Origin: Peribacillus faecalis | GTDB lineage: Bacteria > Bacillota > Bacilli > Bacillales > DSM-1321 | NCBI RefSeq assembly: GCF_014712675.1 | Contig: NZ_JACXSI010000001.1 | Span: 1 to 64,000, forward strand | Length of the DNA stretch: 64,000 bases | Reading direction: 5' to 3' | In this document: positions 1 through 9,885 of the stretch, piece after piece | Layout: each line of letters opens with the position of its first letter | How positions within the stretch are numbered: the stretch's first letter is position 1 | Program-made: the position numbers and the translations under genes | The notes under the pieces: generated by a model | Databases searched by the model: none | What the model was told of the DNA's origin: nothing | Seen by the model: only the letters and a program-made list of their open reading frames with translations

Positions 1-225
1 CACGTAGGAAATTGTAAAATTTCTGAAGTGATTTGGCTTATGACCTCGAGGGGCTGGCCGCTGCAGCTAGACAAATTCTAAGCAGGAACAGCGACTAAGA
101 GCGCTACGTCCTGTAGCAACGTCGCTGTGACTCTCATCCTGAGAGCCCCACACGAGAAACCCGCCTTTGGTTTCTTGGGGGAGGCAGCTTAGGACAGAGC
201 ATGGCAGGTATAAGGTTGGACTGCC
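1..225 (+). repeat. Mosaic intergenic repeat, copy A (extends past the window start)
   Basis: This non-coding stretch lies downstream of ftsY. Bases 35-70 are the 3' arm of the GC-rich module (GGCTTATGACCTCGAG, then GGCTGGCCGC). Bases 88-128 form a hairpin with arms CAGCGAC and GTCGCTG. Bases 154-180 hold the GAGAAACC/GGTTTCTT hairpin, followed by the tail GCATGGCAGGTATAAGG. All parts recur elsewhere in the window. Bases 1-40 are the exact reverse complement of 18688-18727, so the element probably continues outside the window. Confidence 0.8.
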
Positions 226-258
226 ATCTTAGTTCAAAAATATAACCTTTATAATTAT

Positions 259-281
259 TAAAACCGTCACCGATCCTTTTG
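259..281 (+). repeat. Solo copy of the repeat end motif
   Basis: The sequence AAACCGTCACCGATCCTTTT is one base off the end motif seen beside other repeat copies. No full element follows; bases 282-362 show nothing else recognisable. Confidence 0.65.
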
Positions 282-366
282 GTAGTGCACATACTCAAGA
301 ATTTACAGTCAGCTTCAGATGATTACATTCTTATACAGTTTGCAAATCATACCTTGGATAGCAATA

Positions 367-401
367 AATGAACCCGAACTCAAATGAGATCGGGTTCTTT
401 A
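367..401 (-). terminator. Terminator of the rnc-smc-ftsY unit
   Basis: On the minus strand, just after the ftsY stop codon, GAACCCGA and TCGGGTTC form an 8-bp stem followed by a T-rich stretch (ATTTATT). The position and shape fit an intrinsic terminator; the U-tract is imperfect. Confidence 0.6.
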
Positions 402-412
402 CAGCGCATGTC

Positions 413-1399
413 TTATTCCTCTTCTTTTTCAATAATATCCGCGAATAAGCCGTATACATATTTCTCTGCGTCGAATTCTTGCAGATCATCCATTTTTTCG
501 CCTAGGCCGACAAATTTAACCGGTATGCCAAGCTCATTTTTAATAGCAAGCACAATACCGCCTTTGGCTGTTCCGTCAAGCTTTGTCAGCACGATGCCGG
601 ATACATCGGTTACTTCTTTGAACATTTTTGCTTGAACAAGAGCATTTTGACCTGTAGTCGCATCAAGCACAAGCAGAACCTCGTGCGGTGCTCCAGGAAT
701 TTCACGTTCAATGACTTTCTTCACTTTTTCAAGCTCTTTCATCAAGTTGACTTTATTTTGCAGACGGCCGGCTGTATCGCAAAGCAACACATCAACATTA
801 CGGGATTTAGCTGCCTGAACCGCATCGAACATAACTGCTGCAGGGTCAGAGCCGGCTGTTTGCTTCACAACATCGACTCCGACACGCTCGCCCCATACTT
901 CCAATTGCTCGATGGCACCGGCACGGAATGTATCTCCTGCTGCTAGCAACACTTTTTTACCTTCGCTGTTAAACTTATGAGCAAGTTTCCCGATTGTTGT
1001 TGTTTTACCAACACCGTTTACACCGACAAACAAAATAACTGTCAGTTCATTATTCATTGAAAGAGTCGCATCGATTTCTTCATCGTTGCGGTAAATATCG
1101 ACAAGCTTCTCAGAAATGACAGCCTGCACGTCACGAGTATCTTGAATATTGCGGCGTTTCACTTCCATTTTCAGTTCATCGATTAATTCCATAACCGTAT
1201 TGAAGCCGACATCAGCACCAATCAAAATCTCTTCAAGCTCTTCAAAAAAGTCCTCATCAACTTTACGATAACGAGCGACTAGATTATTTACTTTACTCGC
1301 AAAAGAATCTCGCGTTTTCGTAAGGCCTTCTTTAAACTTCTCACTTGCCTGATCGGTCGTTGCTGTAAACTTCTCTTTTAATTTTTTAAAGAAACTCAT
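413..1399 (-). CDS. ftsY: Signal recognition particle receptor FtsY
   Basis: SRP receptor GTPase. It docks ribosome-SRP complexes at the membrane by forming a GTP-dependent heterodimer with Ffh, for cotranslational insertion of membrane proteins. The 328 residues show an N-terminal helical domain (about 1-110), the P-loop GVNGVGKTT at 126-134, DTAGR at 208-212 and TKLDG at 272-276, the complete NG-domain set. The short basic amphipathic N-terminus ([11 protein letters not shown]) is the usual membrane-targeting helix in Bacillus and there is no acidic A domain. It starts 11 bp after the smc stop, so it is cotranscribed with smc. The usual downstream partners ylxM and ffh are not in the window. 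Confidence 0.97.
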   Translation of the reverse strand: MSFFKKLKEKFTATTDQASEKFKEGLTKTRDSFASKVNNLVARYRKVDEDFFEELEEILIGADVGFNTVMELIDELKMEVKRRNIQDTRDVQAVISEKLVDIYRNDEEIDATLSMNNELTVILFVGVNGVGKTTTIGKLAHKFNSEGKKVLLAAGDTFRAGAIEQLEVWGERVGVDVVKQTAGSDPAAVMFDAVQAAKSRNVDVLLCDTAGRLQNKVNLMKELEKVKKVIEREIPGAPHEVLLVLDATTGQNALVQAKMFKEVTDVSGIVLTKLDGTAKGGIVLAIKNELGIPVKFVGLGEKMDDLQEFDAEKYVYGLFADIIEKEEE

Positions 1400-1410
1400 G
1401 CTTTCACTTC

Positions 1411-4400
1411 CTATTTCGTTTGTTCTGCTAATTTTTTATCTTCTAGTCTTACAGATACGAGCTTAGAAACACCAGATTCCTGCATAGTAATCCCATACAA
1501 TACATCAGCGCTTTCCATCGTTCCTTTTCTGTGTGTAATAACGATAAACTGAGTATGGGTACTGAATTTTCTTAAGTACTGGCTGAATCGCTGCACATTC
1601 GCTTCATCAAGCGCCGCCTCTACCTCATCGAGTACGCAAAACGGAACCGGACGTACAATTAAGATCGAGAATAATAAAGCGATGGCTGTCAACGCTCTTT
1701 CTCCTCCGGATAACAGCCCAAGGTTCTGCAGTTTCTTCCCTGGCGGCTGCGCGATGATTTCTACACCTGTATTCAGCAAGTCATCAGGGTCGGTCAGCTT
1801 CAATTGCGCACGCCCGCCTCCAAAAAGCTGCTGGAATACAGATTCAAATTCATTGCTGATACCATCGAAAGTTTCCTTGAATCGTCGCTTCATCTCTTCG
1901 TCCATTTCGTCAATCACTTGGAAAAGAGTATCCTTCGCCTCTTGCAAGTCTGCTTTTTGTTCCGTTAAAAACGTAAAGCGCTCAAAAACACGTTCATATT
2001 CATCGATTGCACCAAGATTAATTGTACCAAGGTCCTCAATCGCCATTTTAATCAACTTCACCTTTTTCGTCGTTTCCTCCGGTGAGTCCTGCAACAAGAA
2101 CTGTTCTTTAGCATCTTCAAAAGAGAGCAAGTACTCCTGTTGCAAATGTTGAAGACGGTTTTCAAGCTCTACATCGAGACGGTTAATCTTCACTTCTTCA
2201 TCCTTCATCGTCTCTACGTAGCCTTTATATATACGTTTTTGCTCTTTCAGTTCCCTTTCGGCGTCCTCTAATTGCATATGCAATTGATTCCGTTCTTCTC
2301 TGCGGGCTGAAATGAGTTGAATTGTTTCATTTTTGTCCTGAAGCTTCATTTTTGCCAATTCTTCAAGTTGTTGTTCACCACTGGTATTACTCTCCATATC
2401 AGTGAACAATAGTTTACGGTCTTCTGTAGCATCTTCTTCCTTGCGCTGCCATTCTGTTAAATCTTTAAGCAAACGGTCATAAGTTGCTTGAGCATGCTGT
2501 TGCTGTTCACGTTTTGCGGCATACTGAATCTTTAATTCGTTCAACTCTGATGTGACGGCCGAAATTGAGCTTTGCTGCGCATTTTTGCGGTTCGTCAATT
2601 CATCGATCTTCACTTTGCTCTCTTCCAGCTTAGCGGCAATTTCCCCTAATAGCTGTTCAAGCTCAGCCAATCGATGCTCTCTTTGAAGTTTCTCTTCCAC
2701 ATATGACGATTGATCCAAGTCATACAGAGCCAGACGGTCATTTAAGTTTCTTTCATTCGTTTCGACTTCACGGAGTTGACCTTTGACGCTTTCCTCCTGA
2801 ATTCTTAATTGTTCGCTGTTGGCGCGCAAACTTTCATACAACTCGGTATGCTGTTGAATGCTTTCTTTCAATTGCTTCACTTTTGTTTCTTGCTGTACTG
2901 TCTTTTCTTCCATTAACGGTAATTTATTCGATAGTTCTTCTAACTCGCCTTTACGGGCAAGAAGCGAATAATTTTTTGATTTAGTTGCACCGCCTGTCAT
3001 ACTTCCACCCGGGTTGACGACATCACCTTCAAGCGTCACAATTCGATATTTATAGTGCAGCTTTTTCGCCAATTCATTGGCACCTTTTAAATCGGAGGTA
3101 ATGATGACTGCGCCTAATAAATTCGCTACAATTTCTGCATACTTGGATTGATAGCGCACTAATTGCGATGCGACACCAATGAAAGAAGGATGATTCGATA
3201 CAAGCTGCAGCTGCGATGACGGAATATTTCTTTCCTTCATGACGGTCATTGGTAAAAAGGTAGCTCTACCGAATGAATTGATTTTCAAGAATTGGATTGC
3301 TTTACGGGCATTTTCTTCTGTGTCAACAACAACATGCTGCATCGCAGCGCCAAGTGCTGTTTCAATCGCTAAATTATATTCTCTCGGAACTGTAATCAGC
3401 TCTGCGACAGCACCTTCCACGCCTTGCAGATTTGGCGCCTTCAAAACTTCTTTGACACCTTGGAAAAAGCCTGCATATTCATCTTCCATACCTTTAAGCA
3501 TTTCAATACGTGATTTTACTTGTTGCACATATTGATATGCCTGATACAGTTTCGTTTCTTCACTTTTATATTTTTCTTGCAGCTTTTCTAAGTTTGTCTT
3601 TCTTTCAAATATTCCGGAGGCTGTCTCCTCAAGTTTTTGTTTAATGCTCTTAAGCTGAGAAATTAACAATTCCTTTTCAGCTGTAATATCCGAACGTTTG
3701 GAAAGAAGCTCTTCGTTCTCTGAATCGAGCCTAGCGCTGCGCGCATTAATTTGCTCATGTTGTTGTTTCACCATTCGCATTTCATTATTGGCCGCTGCCT
3801 GCTCGTTCAGCAAATCAATATAATCCGCTTTCAGTGACTCGATTTCAAGCTCTAAATCTTCACTGAAAGAGGACAAGCTAATTTCTTTCTCATTAAGTTG
3901 CTGCTTCAAGTCCTTAACAGTCGCTTGAATGCCCTCGAGCTTTTGCAGTTGTTCGGCTTGTTCAGCCTTCAGCCGGACTACTTGGCTCTGAGCTTCTTCA
4001 ATAGTCTGCTCCAGCTGCTGTTTGCTTTGCGTCGCATTTTTCTTACGCTCCTGAAGAACACTTCTTCTTCCTTCAAGCTTTTCTAAATCTTGCGTTGTAA
4101 TTAAAAGTACTTCCTGTAAATCACTGACAGATTCATCCAGTGCAGTAATCCGATCGCGAAGTTGTTCAATATTAGCTTCTTTTTTTTGTAAATCCGAGCT
4201 CAGTTGCATTTCCTGATTGCTGTGCTCTTCGTTTTGCTTTGAAAGCTCCTGCCACTTTCCATGGAGCACTTCAATTTCATGCACTGTCAAAGCAACCTCA
4301 TACTGCTGAAGCTCTTGTTTTTTCTCCAAATAATCTTTCGCCATGGAAGCCTGTATTTTTAAAGGTTCTACTTGTCCTTCCAGCTCATACAGAATATCTT

Positions 4401-4974
4401 GTACACGATTCAAATTCTCCCGTGTCTCAATTAGTTTTTGCTCAGCTTTCTTTTTACGCGTTTTATATTTCAAAACACCGGCCGCTTCTTCAAAAATCGT
4501 TCTTCGTTCTTCAGCCTTGCTGCTCAATATTTCTTCAACTTTCCCCTGACTGATGATAGAAAATGCTTCTCTGCCTAAACCAGAATCCATAAACAAGTCA
4601 ACAATATCTTTTAAGCGGCAACTTTGTTTATTAATGAAAAACTCACTCTCACCAGAACGGAACACCCTTCTAGTAACGCTGACTTCCTGATAGTCAAGAG
4701 GAAGAAATTGATCTTCGTTATTTAAAGTTAATGTTACTTCAGCAAAGTTAAGAGATTTTCTTGAATCACTTCCTGCAAAAATGATATCTTCCATTTTTGC
4801 TCCACGAAGCGATTTTGCTGATTGCTCGCCAAGCACCCATCTGATCGCATCTGTTACATTGCTCTTGCCGCTTCCATTCGGTCCGACAACAGCTGTAACC
4901 CCTTCAACAAAATCAATGGAGATCCTTTCTGCGAACGATTTAAATCCCATTACATCCAAACGTTTGAGGAACAA
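1411..4974 (-). CDS. smc: Chromosome segregation ATPase SMC
   Basis: Subunit of the SMC-ScpAB condensin that compacts and separates sister chromosomes from the origin outward. The 1187 residues have the standard layout: an N-terminal ATPase half with Walker A GPNGSGKS at 31-38, a long coiled coil (about 170-500), the hinge (about 510-670, with the glycine-rich VVNPGGSMTGGA), a second coil rich in Gln, Glu and Lys, and a C-terminal head with the signature LSGGERAL and Walker B CVLDEVEAALDEAN. The length is normal and all ATPase motifs are intact. It lies between rnc and ftsY as in B. subtilis. The gaps to both neighbours are about 10-20 bp, which indicates one transcript. Confidence 0.97.
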   Translation of the reverse strand: MFLKRLDVMGFKSFAERISIDFVEGVTAVVGPNGSGKSNVTDAIRWVLGEQSAKSLRGAKMEDIIFAGSDSRKSLNFAEVTLTLNNEDQFLPLDYQEVSVTRRVFRSGESEFFINKQSCRLKDIVDLFMDSGLGREAFSIISQGKVEEILSSKAEERRTIFEEAAGVLKYKTRKKKAEQKLIETRENLNRVQDILYELEGQVEPLKIQASMAKDYLEKKQELQQYEVALTVHEIEVLHGKWQELSKQNEEHSNQEMQLSSDLQKKEANIEQLRDRITALDESVSDLQEVLLITTQDLEKLEGRRSVLQERKKNATQSKQQLEQTIEEAQSQVVRLKAEQAEQLQKLEGIQATVKDLKQQLNEKEISLSSFSEDLELEIESLKADYIDLLNEQAAANNEMRMVKQQHEQINARSARLDSENEELLSKRSDITAEKELLISQLKSIKQKLEETASGIFERKTNLEKLQEKYKSEETKLYQAYQYVQQVKSRIEMLKGMEDEYAGFFQGVKEVLKAPNLQGVEGAVAELITVPREYNLAIETALGAAMQHVVVDTEENARKAIQFLKINSFGRATFLPMTVMKERNIPSSQLQLVSNHPSFIGVASQLVRYQSKYAEIVANLLGAVIITSDLKGANELAKKLHYKYRIVTLEGDVVNPGGSMTGGATKSKNYSLLARKGELEELSNKLPLMEEKTVQQETKVKQLKESIQQHTELYESLRANSEQLRIQEESVKGQLREVETNERNLNDRLALYDLDQSSYVEEKLQREHRLAELEQLLGEIAAKLEESKVKIDELTNRKNAQQSSISAVTSELNELKIQYAAKREQQQHAQATYDRLLKDLTEWQRKEEDATEDRKLLFTDMESNTSGEQQLEELAKMKLQDKNETIQLISARREERNQLHMQLEDAERELKEQKRIYKGYVETMKDEEVKINRLDVELENRLQHLQQEYLLSFEDAKEQFLLQDSPEETTKKVKLIKMAIEDLGTINLGAIDEYERVFERFTFLTEQKADLQEAKDTLFQVIDEMDEEMKRRFKETFDGISNEFESVFQQLFGGGRAQLKLTDPDDLLNTGVEIIAQPPGKKLQNLGLLSGGERALTAIALLFSILIVRPVPFCVLDEVEAALDEANVQRFSQYLRKFSTHTQFIVITHRKGTMESADVLYGITMQESGVSKLVSVRLEDKKLAEQTK

Positions 4975-4994
4975 TACTTTCCCCCCCTTACAGT

Positions 4995-5735
4995 TTACTT
5001 CTTATTTTTTGCTTGTTTCATAACAATTAGTGCTTCTTGTGCGGCCTTTTGCTCCGCTTCTTTTTTGGAGCGTCCGACGCCTGTCCCAAGTATCTCTCCG
5101 TTCAATGAAACGTTAGATACAAACTCTTTATTATGAGCCGGACCCTTTTCTTGATGAATTCGATATTCGATGACTCCGGCCGCATCTCTTTGCACTAATT
5201 CTTGCAGCTGGCTTTTATAATCCATCACATGAGAAAAAGCACCTTCATCAATTTTAGGAAATACTACTTTTGTTAAAAATGAATTGACAACGTCCATACC
5301 TTGGTCTAAATACAAAGCGCCAATAAAAGCTTCAAACACATCTGCCAATAACGCCGGACGCTCGCGGCCGCCAGTCAGTTCTTCCCCTTTACCAAGCAGT
5401 ACAAGCTTACCGAAAGAAAGAGCGTGCGCAAATGTCACCAAAGAAGGCTCACATACAATCGCTGCGCGAAGTTTTGTCAATTCTCCCTCGCTCATGAGCG
5501 GATATTTTCGATACAGGTATTGTGAAACTGTCAATTCTAATACGGCATCCCCTAAAAACTCAAGCCTTTCATTGTCTTCATAAGGCTTGCGACGATGCTC
5601 ATTCACATAAGATGAATGAGTAAACGCTTGTTTCAATAATCTTTCATTCAAAAATCGGATACCGATTTCACGTTGAAACTTATCAAATTTCATATTTTTA
5701 TTTGGAATTTTTCTTTCTCTTCCATTCTTTTGCAT
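4995..5735 (-). CDS. rnc: Ribonuclease III
   Basis: Double-strand-specific endoribonuclease that matures rRNA precursors and cuts structured RNAs; in B. subtilis it also disarms toxin mRNAs. The catalytic signature [15 protein letters not shown] is at about residues 54-68. A C-terminal double-stranded RNA binding domain covers about 170-240 and ends in a basic KKEAEQKAA helix. At 246 aa it has the family length. The start is set by GGAGG about 5 bases upstream. A sigma-A promoter lies just upstream (5782-5811), so the rnc-smc-ftsY unit need not depend on the fab operon. Confidence 0.96.
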   Translation of the reverse strand: MQKNGRERKIPNKNMKFDKFQREIGIRFLNERLLKQAFTHSSYVNEHRRKPYEDNERLEFLGDAVLELTVSQYLYRKYPLMSEGELTKLRAAIVCEPSLVTFAHALSFGKLVLLGKGEELTGGRERPALLADVFEAFIGALYLDQGMDVVNSFLTKVVFPKIDEGAFSHVMDYKSQLQELVQRDAAGVIEYRIHQEKGPAHNKEFVSNVSLNGEILGTGVGRSKKEAEQKAAQEALIVMKQAKNKK

Positions 5736-5781
5736 AACATCCTCCGAAACCTAAATCTGACTCTTATTAAAATAACATTCA

Positions 5782-5811
5782 ACATTACCTAGTATATAAA
5801 ATGATTGTCAA
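5782..5811 (-). promoter_or_regulatory. Sigma-A promoter for rnc-smc-ftsY
   Basis: On the minus strand, a perfect -35 TTGACA (5806-5811) is followed after 18 bp by TAATGT (5782-5787). It lies about 45 bp upstream of the rnc start. The -10 match is only partial. Confidence 0.6.
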
Positions 5812-5851
5812 AAAAGAAAATAAACTTTTACTTTTTATTTCAATATTTTAC

Positions 5852-5893
5852 AGAAAAACCGTCACCGTCTCTTTTTCATAAGAAAAAGGCCAA
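5852..5893 (+). repeat. Solo repeat end motif with short hairpin
   Basis: AAAAACCGTCACCGTCTCTTTTTC is a diverged end motif. Its CTTTTTC can pair with the following GAAAAAG, giving a minimal version of the first hairpin of the mosaic repeat. It lies between acpP and rnc and could terminate acpP transcription. The rest of 5736-5993 holds only the rnc promoter. Confidence 0.55.
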
Positions 5894-5993
5894 CTCTTGA
5901 AGAGACAGTTTATCACTTTATATAGAGAATGCTCTACATGAAGCAAGCTGTCAAATTCTTCATACGAGTCGACCTTATCATGAAAATGATCTA

Positions 5994-6227
5994 TTACATA
6001 TTGCTTTTTATGTAATTAACGGCATCGCCTACCGTTGAGATTTTTTCTGCGTCCTCATCAGAAATTTCCATTCCGAATTCATCTTCAAGCTCCATCACTA
6101 GTTCAACTACATCAAGTGAATCAGCACCTAAATCATCTTTAAAAGAAGCATCAAGCGTTACTTCTGACGCCTCAACTTCTAAACGATCAACGACGATTTT
6201 CGTAATACGCTCTAATACATCTGCCAT
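5994..6227 (-). CDS. acpP: Acyl carrier protein
   Basis: Small acidic carrier that holds growing fatty acyl chains on a phosphopantetheine arm for FabD, FabG and PlsX, all encoded upstream. The 77 residues include the attachment motif [10 protein letters not shown] with Ser37. A GTG nine bases further upstream lies inside the ribosome site (AGGAGGTGAAAAATATG), so the ATG at 6227 is the real start; this gives the family N-terminus MADVLERI. It is the last gene of the FapR-controlled operon, but a hairpin and a possible -10 box precede it, which may allow extra expression. Confidence 0.97.
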   Translation of the reverse strand: MADVLERITKIVVDRLEVEASEVTLDASFKDDLGADSLDVVELVMELEDEFGMEISDEDAEKISTVGDAVNYIKSNM

Positions 6228-6254
6228 ATTTTTCACCTCCTTTCAATTCTCCTT

Positions 6255-6260
6255 ATTATA
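6255..6260 (-). promoter_or_regulatory. Possible acpP-specific -10 box
   Basis: A consensus TATAAT lies 28 bp upstream of the acpP start on the minus strand. The -35 region is weak (TTTATT at 17-bp spacing), so this is only a candidate internal promoter. Confidence 0.35.
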
Positions 6261-6301
6261 TTTGATTTTACTGCAATAATAAATATTTTTTATCAATTGC
6301 C

Positions 6302-6326
6302 ATTAATTGTGACAAACACAATTAAT
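6302..6326 (-). terminator. AT-rich hairpin between fabG and acpP
   Basis: ATTAATTGTG pairs with CACAATTAAT around a 5-base loop right after the fabG stop. The stem is low in GC and the T-tract is poor, so it may slow polymerase or protect an mRNA end rather than terminate fully. Confidence 0.4.
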
Positions 6327-6328
6327 TA

Positions 6329-7072
6329 TTACATGACCATTCCGCCGTCTATGCAGAGTGTTTGTCCTGTCATATAGGAGCTATCCTCACTAGCTAAAAA
6401 GACCGCTACTTTGGCAATATCAGCAGGCTCTCCGAATCTTGCCAGAGGAATTTGTGAAAGCAAGCTGTTTCGTACGTCTTCAGGCAGCTGCTCGGTCATA
6501 TCAGTCGATATAAATCCGGGCGCAATCGCATTGACATTAATGCCTCTTGGAGCAAGCTCCTTAGCTGTTGTTTTCGTTAACCCGATTACGCCGGCTTTTG
6601 CCGCTACGTAATTTGCCTGACCGGCATTACCGACAACACCGACAACACTTGCGACGTTGATGATTCTGCCTTTACGCTGTTTCATCATTGGTCTGGTAAC
6701 TGCCTTTGTACAAAGGAACACACCTTTTAAATTCGTATTAAGGACCGTATCCCATTCTTCTTCCTTCATGCGCATAAGTAAATTATCGCGCGTTACACCG
6801 GCATTATTGACAAGAATATCGATTTTGCCAAGTTTCTCAATCGTTTCTTTTACCATATGCGACACTTCATCTGCATCTGCTACATTACAGCGGATAGCAA
6901 TCGCCTTTTGCCCCATTGCTTCGATTTCTGCAACTACTTCGTTAGCAAGAGCTTCATTTCCGGCATAATTAACAGCTACATCGGCGCCTTGGCGTGCCAA
7001 TTCAAGTGCAATTTCCCGCCCGATACCCCTTGATGCCCCTGTTACAAGCGCTACTTGACCTTGTACTTTCAC
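6329..7072 (-). CDS. fabG: 3-oxoacyl-ACP reductase FabG
   Basis: NADPH-dependent short-chain dehydrogenase that reduces beta-ketoacyl-ACP in each round of fatty acid elongation. The 247 residues contain the cofactor motif TGASRGIG (11-18), NNAG (89-92) and the catalytic Ser142, Tyr155 and Lys159 (YVAAK), and end in the normal IDGGMVM. It starts 2 bp after the fabD stop, a tight junction typical of translational coupling. Confidence 0.97.
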   Translation of the reverse strand: MKVQGQVALVTGASRGIGREIALELARQGADVAVNYAGNEALANEVVAEIEAMGQKAIAIRCNVADADEVSHMVKETIEKLGKIDILVNNAGVTRDNLLMRMKEEEWDTVLNTNLKGVFLCTKAVTRPMMKQRKGRIINVASVVGVVGNAGQANYVAAKAGVIGLTKTTAKELAPRGINVNAIAPGFISTDMTEQLPEDVRNSLLSQIPLARFGEPADIAKVAVFLASEDSSYMTGQTLCIDGGMVM

Positions 7073-7074
7073 AA

Positions 7075-8016
7075 CTATTCCTCCTTTAATGCAGCAACAA
7101 CTGCTTGTATTTCCTTTTCATTCGACACGGAATACACTTTTACAGAACGATTGATTTTTTTTATTAGACCGGACAATACTTTACCCGAACCGATTTCAAT
7201 AAATGTATCGACTCCAAGTTCAATCATATGCTCTACACAGTCTTGCCATAATACGGGAGAATATAATTGTTGTAACAGCTTCACTTTCATTTCATCAGCT
7301 GAAGTAATCGGTTTTGCATTAACATTCGACACAACCGGTACTTCCGCATTTTTCCACAAAAACTGTACTAATACTTCGTTGAGATCAGCCGCTGCGGGCT
7401 GCATTAAACTTGAATGGAACGGACCGCTCACATCAAGCATAATCGCGCGTTTAGCGCCGCTTTCTTTTGCCTTTTCACAAGCAATTGTCACACCTTCAGC
7501 TGAACCGGATATTACTATTTGTCCGGGACAGTTAATATTCGCTAATTGTACGGAGTAACCATCGGCAGAGATAGATGATGTAAGGTCTTCGAGTGTTCGG
7601 CGATCAAGTCCAAGAATCGCAGCCATTTTTCCGACCCCTGCAGGTACAGCCTTTTCCATGAATTCGCCTCGCTTACGTACAATCCGAACTGCATCTTCAA
7701 AGTCAAGCATGCCACCGGCCACAAGAGCGCTATATTCTCCCAAACTGTGACCTGCTACATAATCCGGCTTAATTCCAAACTGCTGCAGTCTTGACATTAT
7801 CGCTATGCTGGTCGTCAATAAAGCCGGCTGGGCATTTGCGGTTAAAGTCAATTTTTCTTGAGGCCCTTGAAAAATCAATTCACTTAAGGAAACTTCCAGC
7901 ACTTCGTCCGCTTTTTCATAATAAGCTCGTACACTTTCGAATTGTTCTGCAAGCTCCAAGCCCATTCCAACAGACTGTGAACCTTGACCCGGAAAAACAA
8001 AACCTATTACAGCCAT
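7075..8016 (-). CDS. fabD: Malonyl-CoA:ACP transacylase FabD
   Basis: Moves malonyl groups from CoA to ACP and so supplies the two-carbon units for fatty acid synthesis. The nucleophile motif GHSLGEY carries Ser91, and the catalytic His is in GPFHSSLM at about 200. The N-terminal FPGQGSQ is diagnostic. At 313 aa it is full length, with a strong AAGGAG site before the ATG. It lies between plsX and fabG as in other Bacillaceae. Confidence 0.97.
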   Translation of the reverse strand: MAVIGFVFPGQGSQSVGMGLELAEQFESVRAYYEKADEVLEVSLSELIFQGPQEKLTLTANAQPALLTTSIAIMSRLQQFGIKPDYVAGHSLGEYSALVAGGMLDFEDAVRIVRKRGEFMEKAVPAGVGKMAAILGLDRRTLEDLTSSISADGYSVQLANINCPGQIVISGSAEGVTIACEKAKESGAKRAIMLDVSGPFHSSLMQPAAADLNEVLVQFLWKNAEVPVVSNVNAKPITSADEMKVKLLQQLYSPVLWQDCVEHMIELGVDTFIEIGSGKVLSGLIKKINRSVKVYSVSNEKEIQAVVAALKEE

Positions 8017-8041
8017 ATTATCACTCCTTGCCGAATATTAA

Positions 8042-9037
8042 TTACTTATTATCCTCTTTTTCAACATATCTCTGAATAGTAGAGGCTACCTCATGCTGAA
8101 CCATCGTTTTCGTTTGACGGATTGCGCTGTAGAATGCTCTTGCATCAGAAGAACCGTGCGCTTTTATCACAGGAGCTTTCAGACCGAACAATGCCGCTCC
8201 TCCATGCTCTGAATAATCCATCTTCCCTTTGATTTCCTTAAACTCCGGTTTCAATACCGCAGCTGCCAGTTTGCTTCTGACACTGCTCATTAAAGACTCT
8301 TTCAACATCTTGAAAACTGCCATTGCCGTTCCTTCAGTTGTTTTTAATACCATGTTGCCTGTAAATCCGTCTGTTACAACAACGTCAGCAACACCTTCCA
8401 TTAAGTCACGGCTTTCAACATTACCGACAAAATTGATTGGAGCCTCTTTCATTAATGCAAAAGCTGCTTTTGTCAGTTCATTGCCTTTCTTGTCTTCCGT
8501 ACCGATATTAAGTAAGCCGACACGAGGATTTTTAATTCCTCTTACTTTCTCCGCATACACTGAGCCCATAATCGCAAATTGCAATAAGTGCTCAGCTCGC
8601 GCTTCTGCATTCGCTCCGACATCTAGAAGAACAAAACCATCTCCGTTTAACGTCGGCAATGTCGGCGCTAAAGCCGGTCTTTCAATTCCTTTTATTCTTC
8701 CGACCACGAACAGCCCCGCGGCCATTAAAGCACCAGTACTTCCGGCCGAGATACATGCATCCGCCTTTCCTTCAGCTACTTGTTGTGCAGCTAGAACCAT
8801 AGAAGCTTGTTTCTTGCGTCTCACCGCTCGTACCGGTTCATCTGTAGGCAAAATTTGCTCATCTGTATGTAAAATGGAGATTCGATTATGCGGTGCTGAT
8901 AAGTATTGCATAATTTGCTGTTCATCACCAACTAATAAAATCTCGATATCATTAAATTCTTTAACGGCTTCAACAGCGCCTAAAACAGCTTCTTTAGGTG
9001 CGTGGTCTCCGCCCATTGCGTCAATTGCTATTTTCAT
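8042..9037 (-). CDS. plsX: Phosphate acyltransferase PlsX
   Basis: Converts acyl-ACP to acyl-phosphate, the donor used by PlsY to start phospholipid synthesis. The N-terminus [14 protein letters not shown] and the motif [11 protein letters not shown] are family hallmarks. An upstream in-frame ATG at 9049 abuts AAGGA with no spacer, so the ATG at 9037, matching other PlsX proteins, is preferred (331 aa). The gene overlaps the last codons of fapR, which points to translational coupling with its own repressor. Confidence 0.94.
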   Translation of the reverse strand: MKIAIDAMGGDHAPKEAVLGAVEAVKEFNDIEILLVGDEQQIMQYLSAPHNRISILHTDEQILPTDEPVRAVRRKKQASMVLAAQQVAEGKADACISAGSTGALMAAGLFVVGRIKGIERPALAPTLPTLNGDGFVLLDVGANAEARAEHLLQFAIMGSVYAEKVRGIKNPRVGLLNIGTEDKKGNELTKAAFALMKEAPINFVGNVESRDLMEGVADVVVTDGFTGNMVLKTTEGTAMAVFKMLKESLMSSVRSKLAAAVLKPEFKEIKGKMDYSEHGGAALFGLKAPVIKAHGSSDARAFYSAIRQTKTMVQHEVASTIQRYVEKEDNK

Positions 9038-9620
9038 TGTTCTCTTCATTCCTTCTGTCTATATTCGAACGGTACATTTCAAAAGTGCCTTTAAATACGA
9101 TTTCGTTATTCACGTGACTGATTACTTCAACAATCGAACGCCCGGAATCATTTTGTCGCTCGATCACTTTAGCTTTCGCTATAACCCGACTATTTTCTTT
9201 AACAGGACGGGTAAAATTTATCTCCGCTTTAGACGTTAAAGTCAATTCATCATTGATAACAGCTACCGCTAATGAGTTAGCTTGCGCAAATAAGTGATGG
9301 CCGCGGGCTATACCGTTTCGCGTGAATACATGCTCTTTTTTGACATCGAATATTGAAAGCGCACTATGGTCAAGTTCTATATCTATAATATCACCAATTA
9401 CTTCTTCAATAGGTAAAGCTTTTATTTCATCACTGTAATTTTTTTCAGCAACGTTTTTAATACGTTCCCTCAACTCCGGAATAGATAATTCCAGGCGGTC
9501 AAGACGAATTGTTTGTATGCTGACACTAAATTTGTCAGCAAGCTCTTCGTCAGTAATAAAGGGATTATTTTCAATTGTTTCTGTTAATTGTAATTGACGG
9601 TCCTTTTTGCTTCGTCTCAT
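9021..9620 (-). CDS. fapR: Fatty acid and phospholipid synthesis repressor FapR
   Basis: Malonyl-CoA-sensing repressor of lipid genes. An N-terminal helix-turn-helix (about 20-60, [20 protein letters not shown]) is followed by a hot-dog fold ligand domain with [13 protein letters not shown]. The reading frame extends upstream, but the ATG at 9620 gives the family start MRRSKKDRQ and has GGATGGTG upstream (199 aa). It is the first gene of fapR-plsX-fabD-fabG-acpP. A FapR half-operator and sigma-A promoter directly upstream imply autoregulation. Confidence 0.96.
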   Translation of the reverse strand: MRRSKKDRQLQLTETIENNPFITDEELADKFSVSIQTIRLDRLELSIPELRERIKNVAEKNYSDEIKALPIEEVIGDIIDIELDHSALSIFDVKKEHVFTRNGIARGHHLFAQANSLAVAVINDELTLTSKAEINFTRPVKENSRVIAKAKVIERQNDSGRSIVEVISHVNNEIVFKGTFEMYRSNIDRRNEENNENSN

Positions 9621-9633
9621 ATATGTTGTCACC

Positions 9634-9660
9634 ATCCGAGTATTATGACTAGGTACTAAT
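9634..9660 (-). promoter_or_regulatory. FapR operator, one conserved half-site
   Basis: On the minus strand ATTAGTACCTAGT, the conserved FapR half-site, is followed after CATAAT by the degenerate partner ACTCGG. It sits between the -10 box and the fapR start, so bound FapR would block transcription. Known FapR operators have two better matching arms; here the promoter-distal arm has decayed. Confidence 0.75.
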
Positions 9661-9663
9661 AGC

Positions 9664-9692
9664 AGTATATACATTTTAAAAAAAGATTGCAA
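9664..9692 (-). promoter_or_regulatory. Sigma-A promoter of the fapR operon
   Basis: TTGCAA (9687-9692), 17 bp, then TATACT (9664-9669) on the minus strand. Initiation about 7 bases downstream would fall inside the FapR operator. Confidence 0.85.
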
Positions 9693-9720
9693 GATTTATT
9701 TAAAAACTCGCAATCTATCA

Positions 9721-9885
9721 GAAAAGCCGTCACCGGTCCTTTTTTATCATGTATACTCTACTCAGATTCACCTCGATAAAAAAGGAGACATGCGGGAGGA
9801 CTATGATGAATCACACAAGAAGCCCGGTTTTGGTTTCTTGGAGGGAGGCAGCTTAGGACCGAGCATGGCAGGTGTAAGGCTAGAC
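9721..9885 (+). repeat. Mosaic intergenic repeat, copy B1
   Basis: Starts with the end motif (GCCGTCACCGGTCCTTTTTT). An 11-bp stem follows, with arms CCTTTTTTATC (9738-9748) and GATAAAAAAGG (9775-9785). Then come the GACATGCGGGAGGACTA box, a hairpin around CAAGAAGCC/GGTTTCTTG and the tail GAGCATGGCAGGTGTAAGG. The layout is the same as in copy B3 but the loop sequences are unrelated. Confidence 0.85.

Noticed and set aside
3239-4553. Plus-strand ORFs antisense to smc
   Set aside because: They are shadows of the smc coding sequence with no independent start signals.
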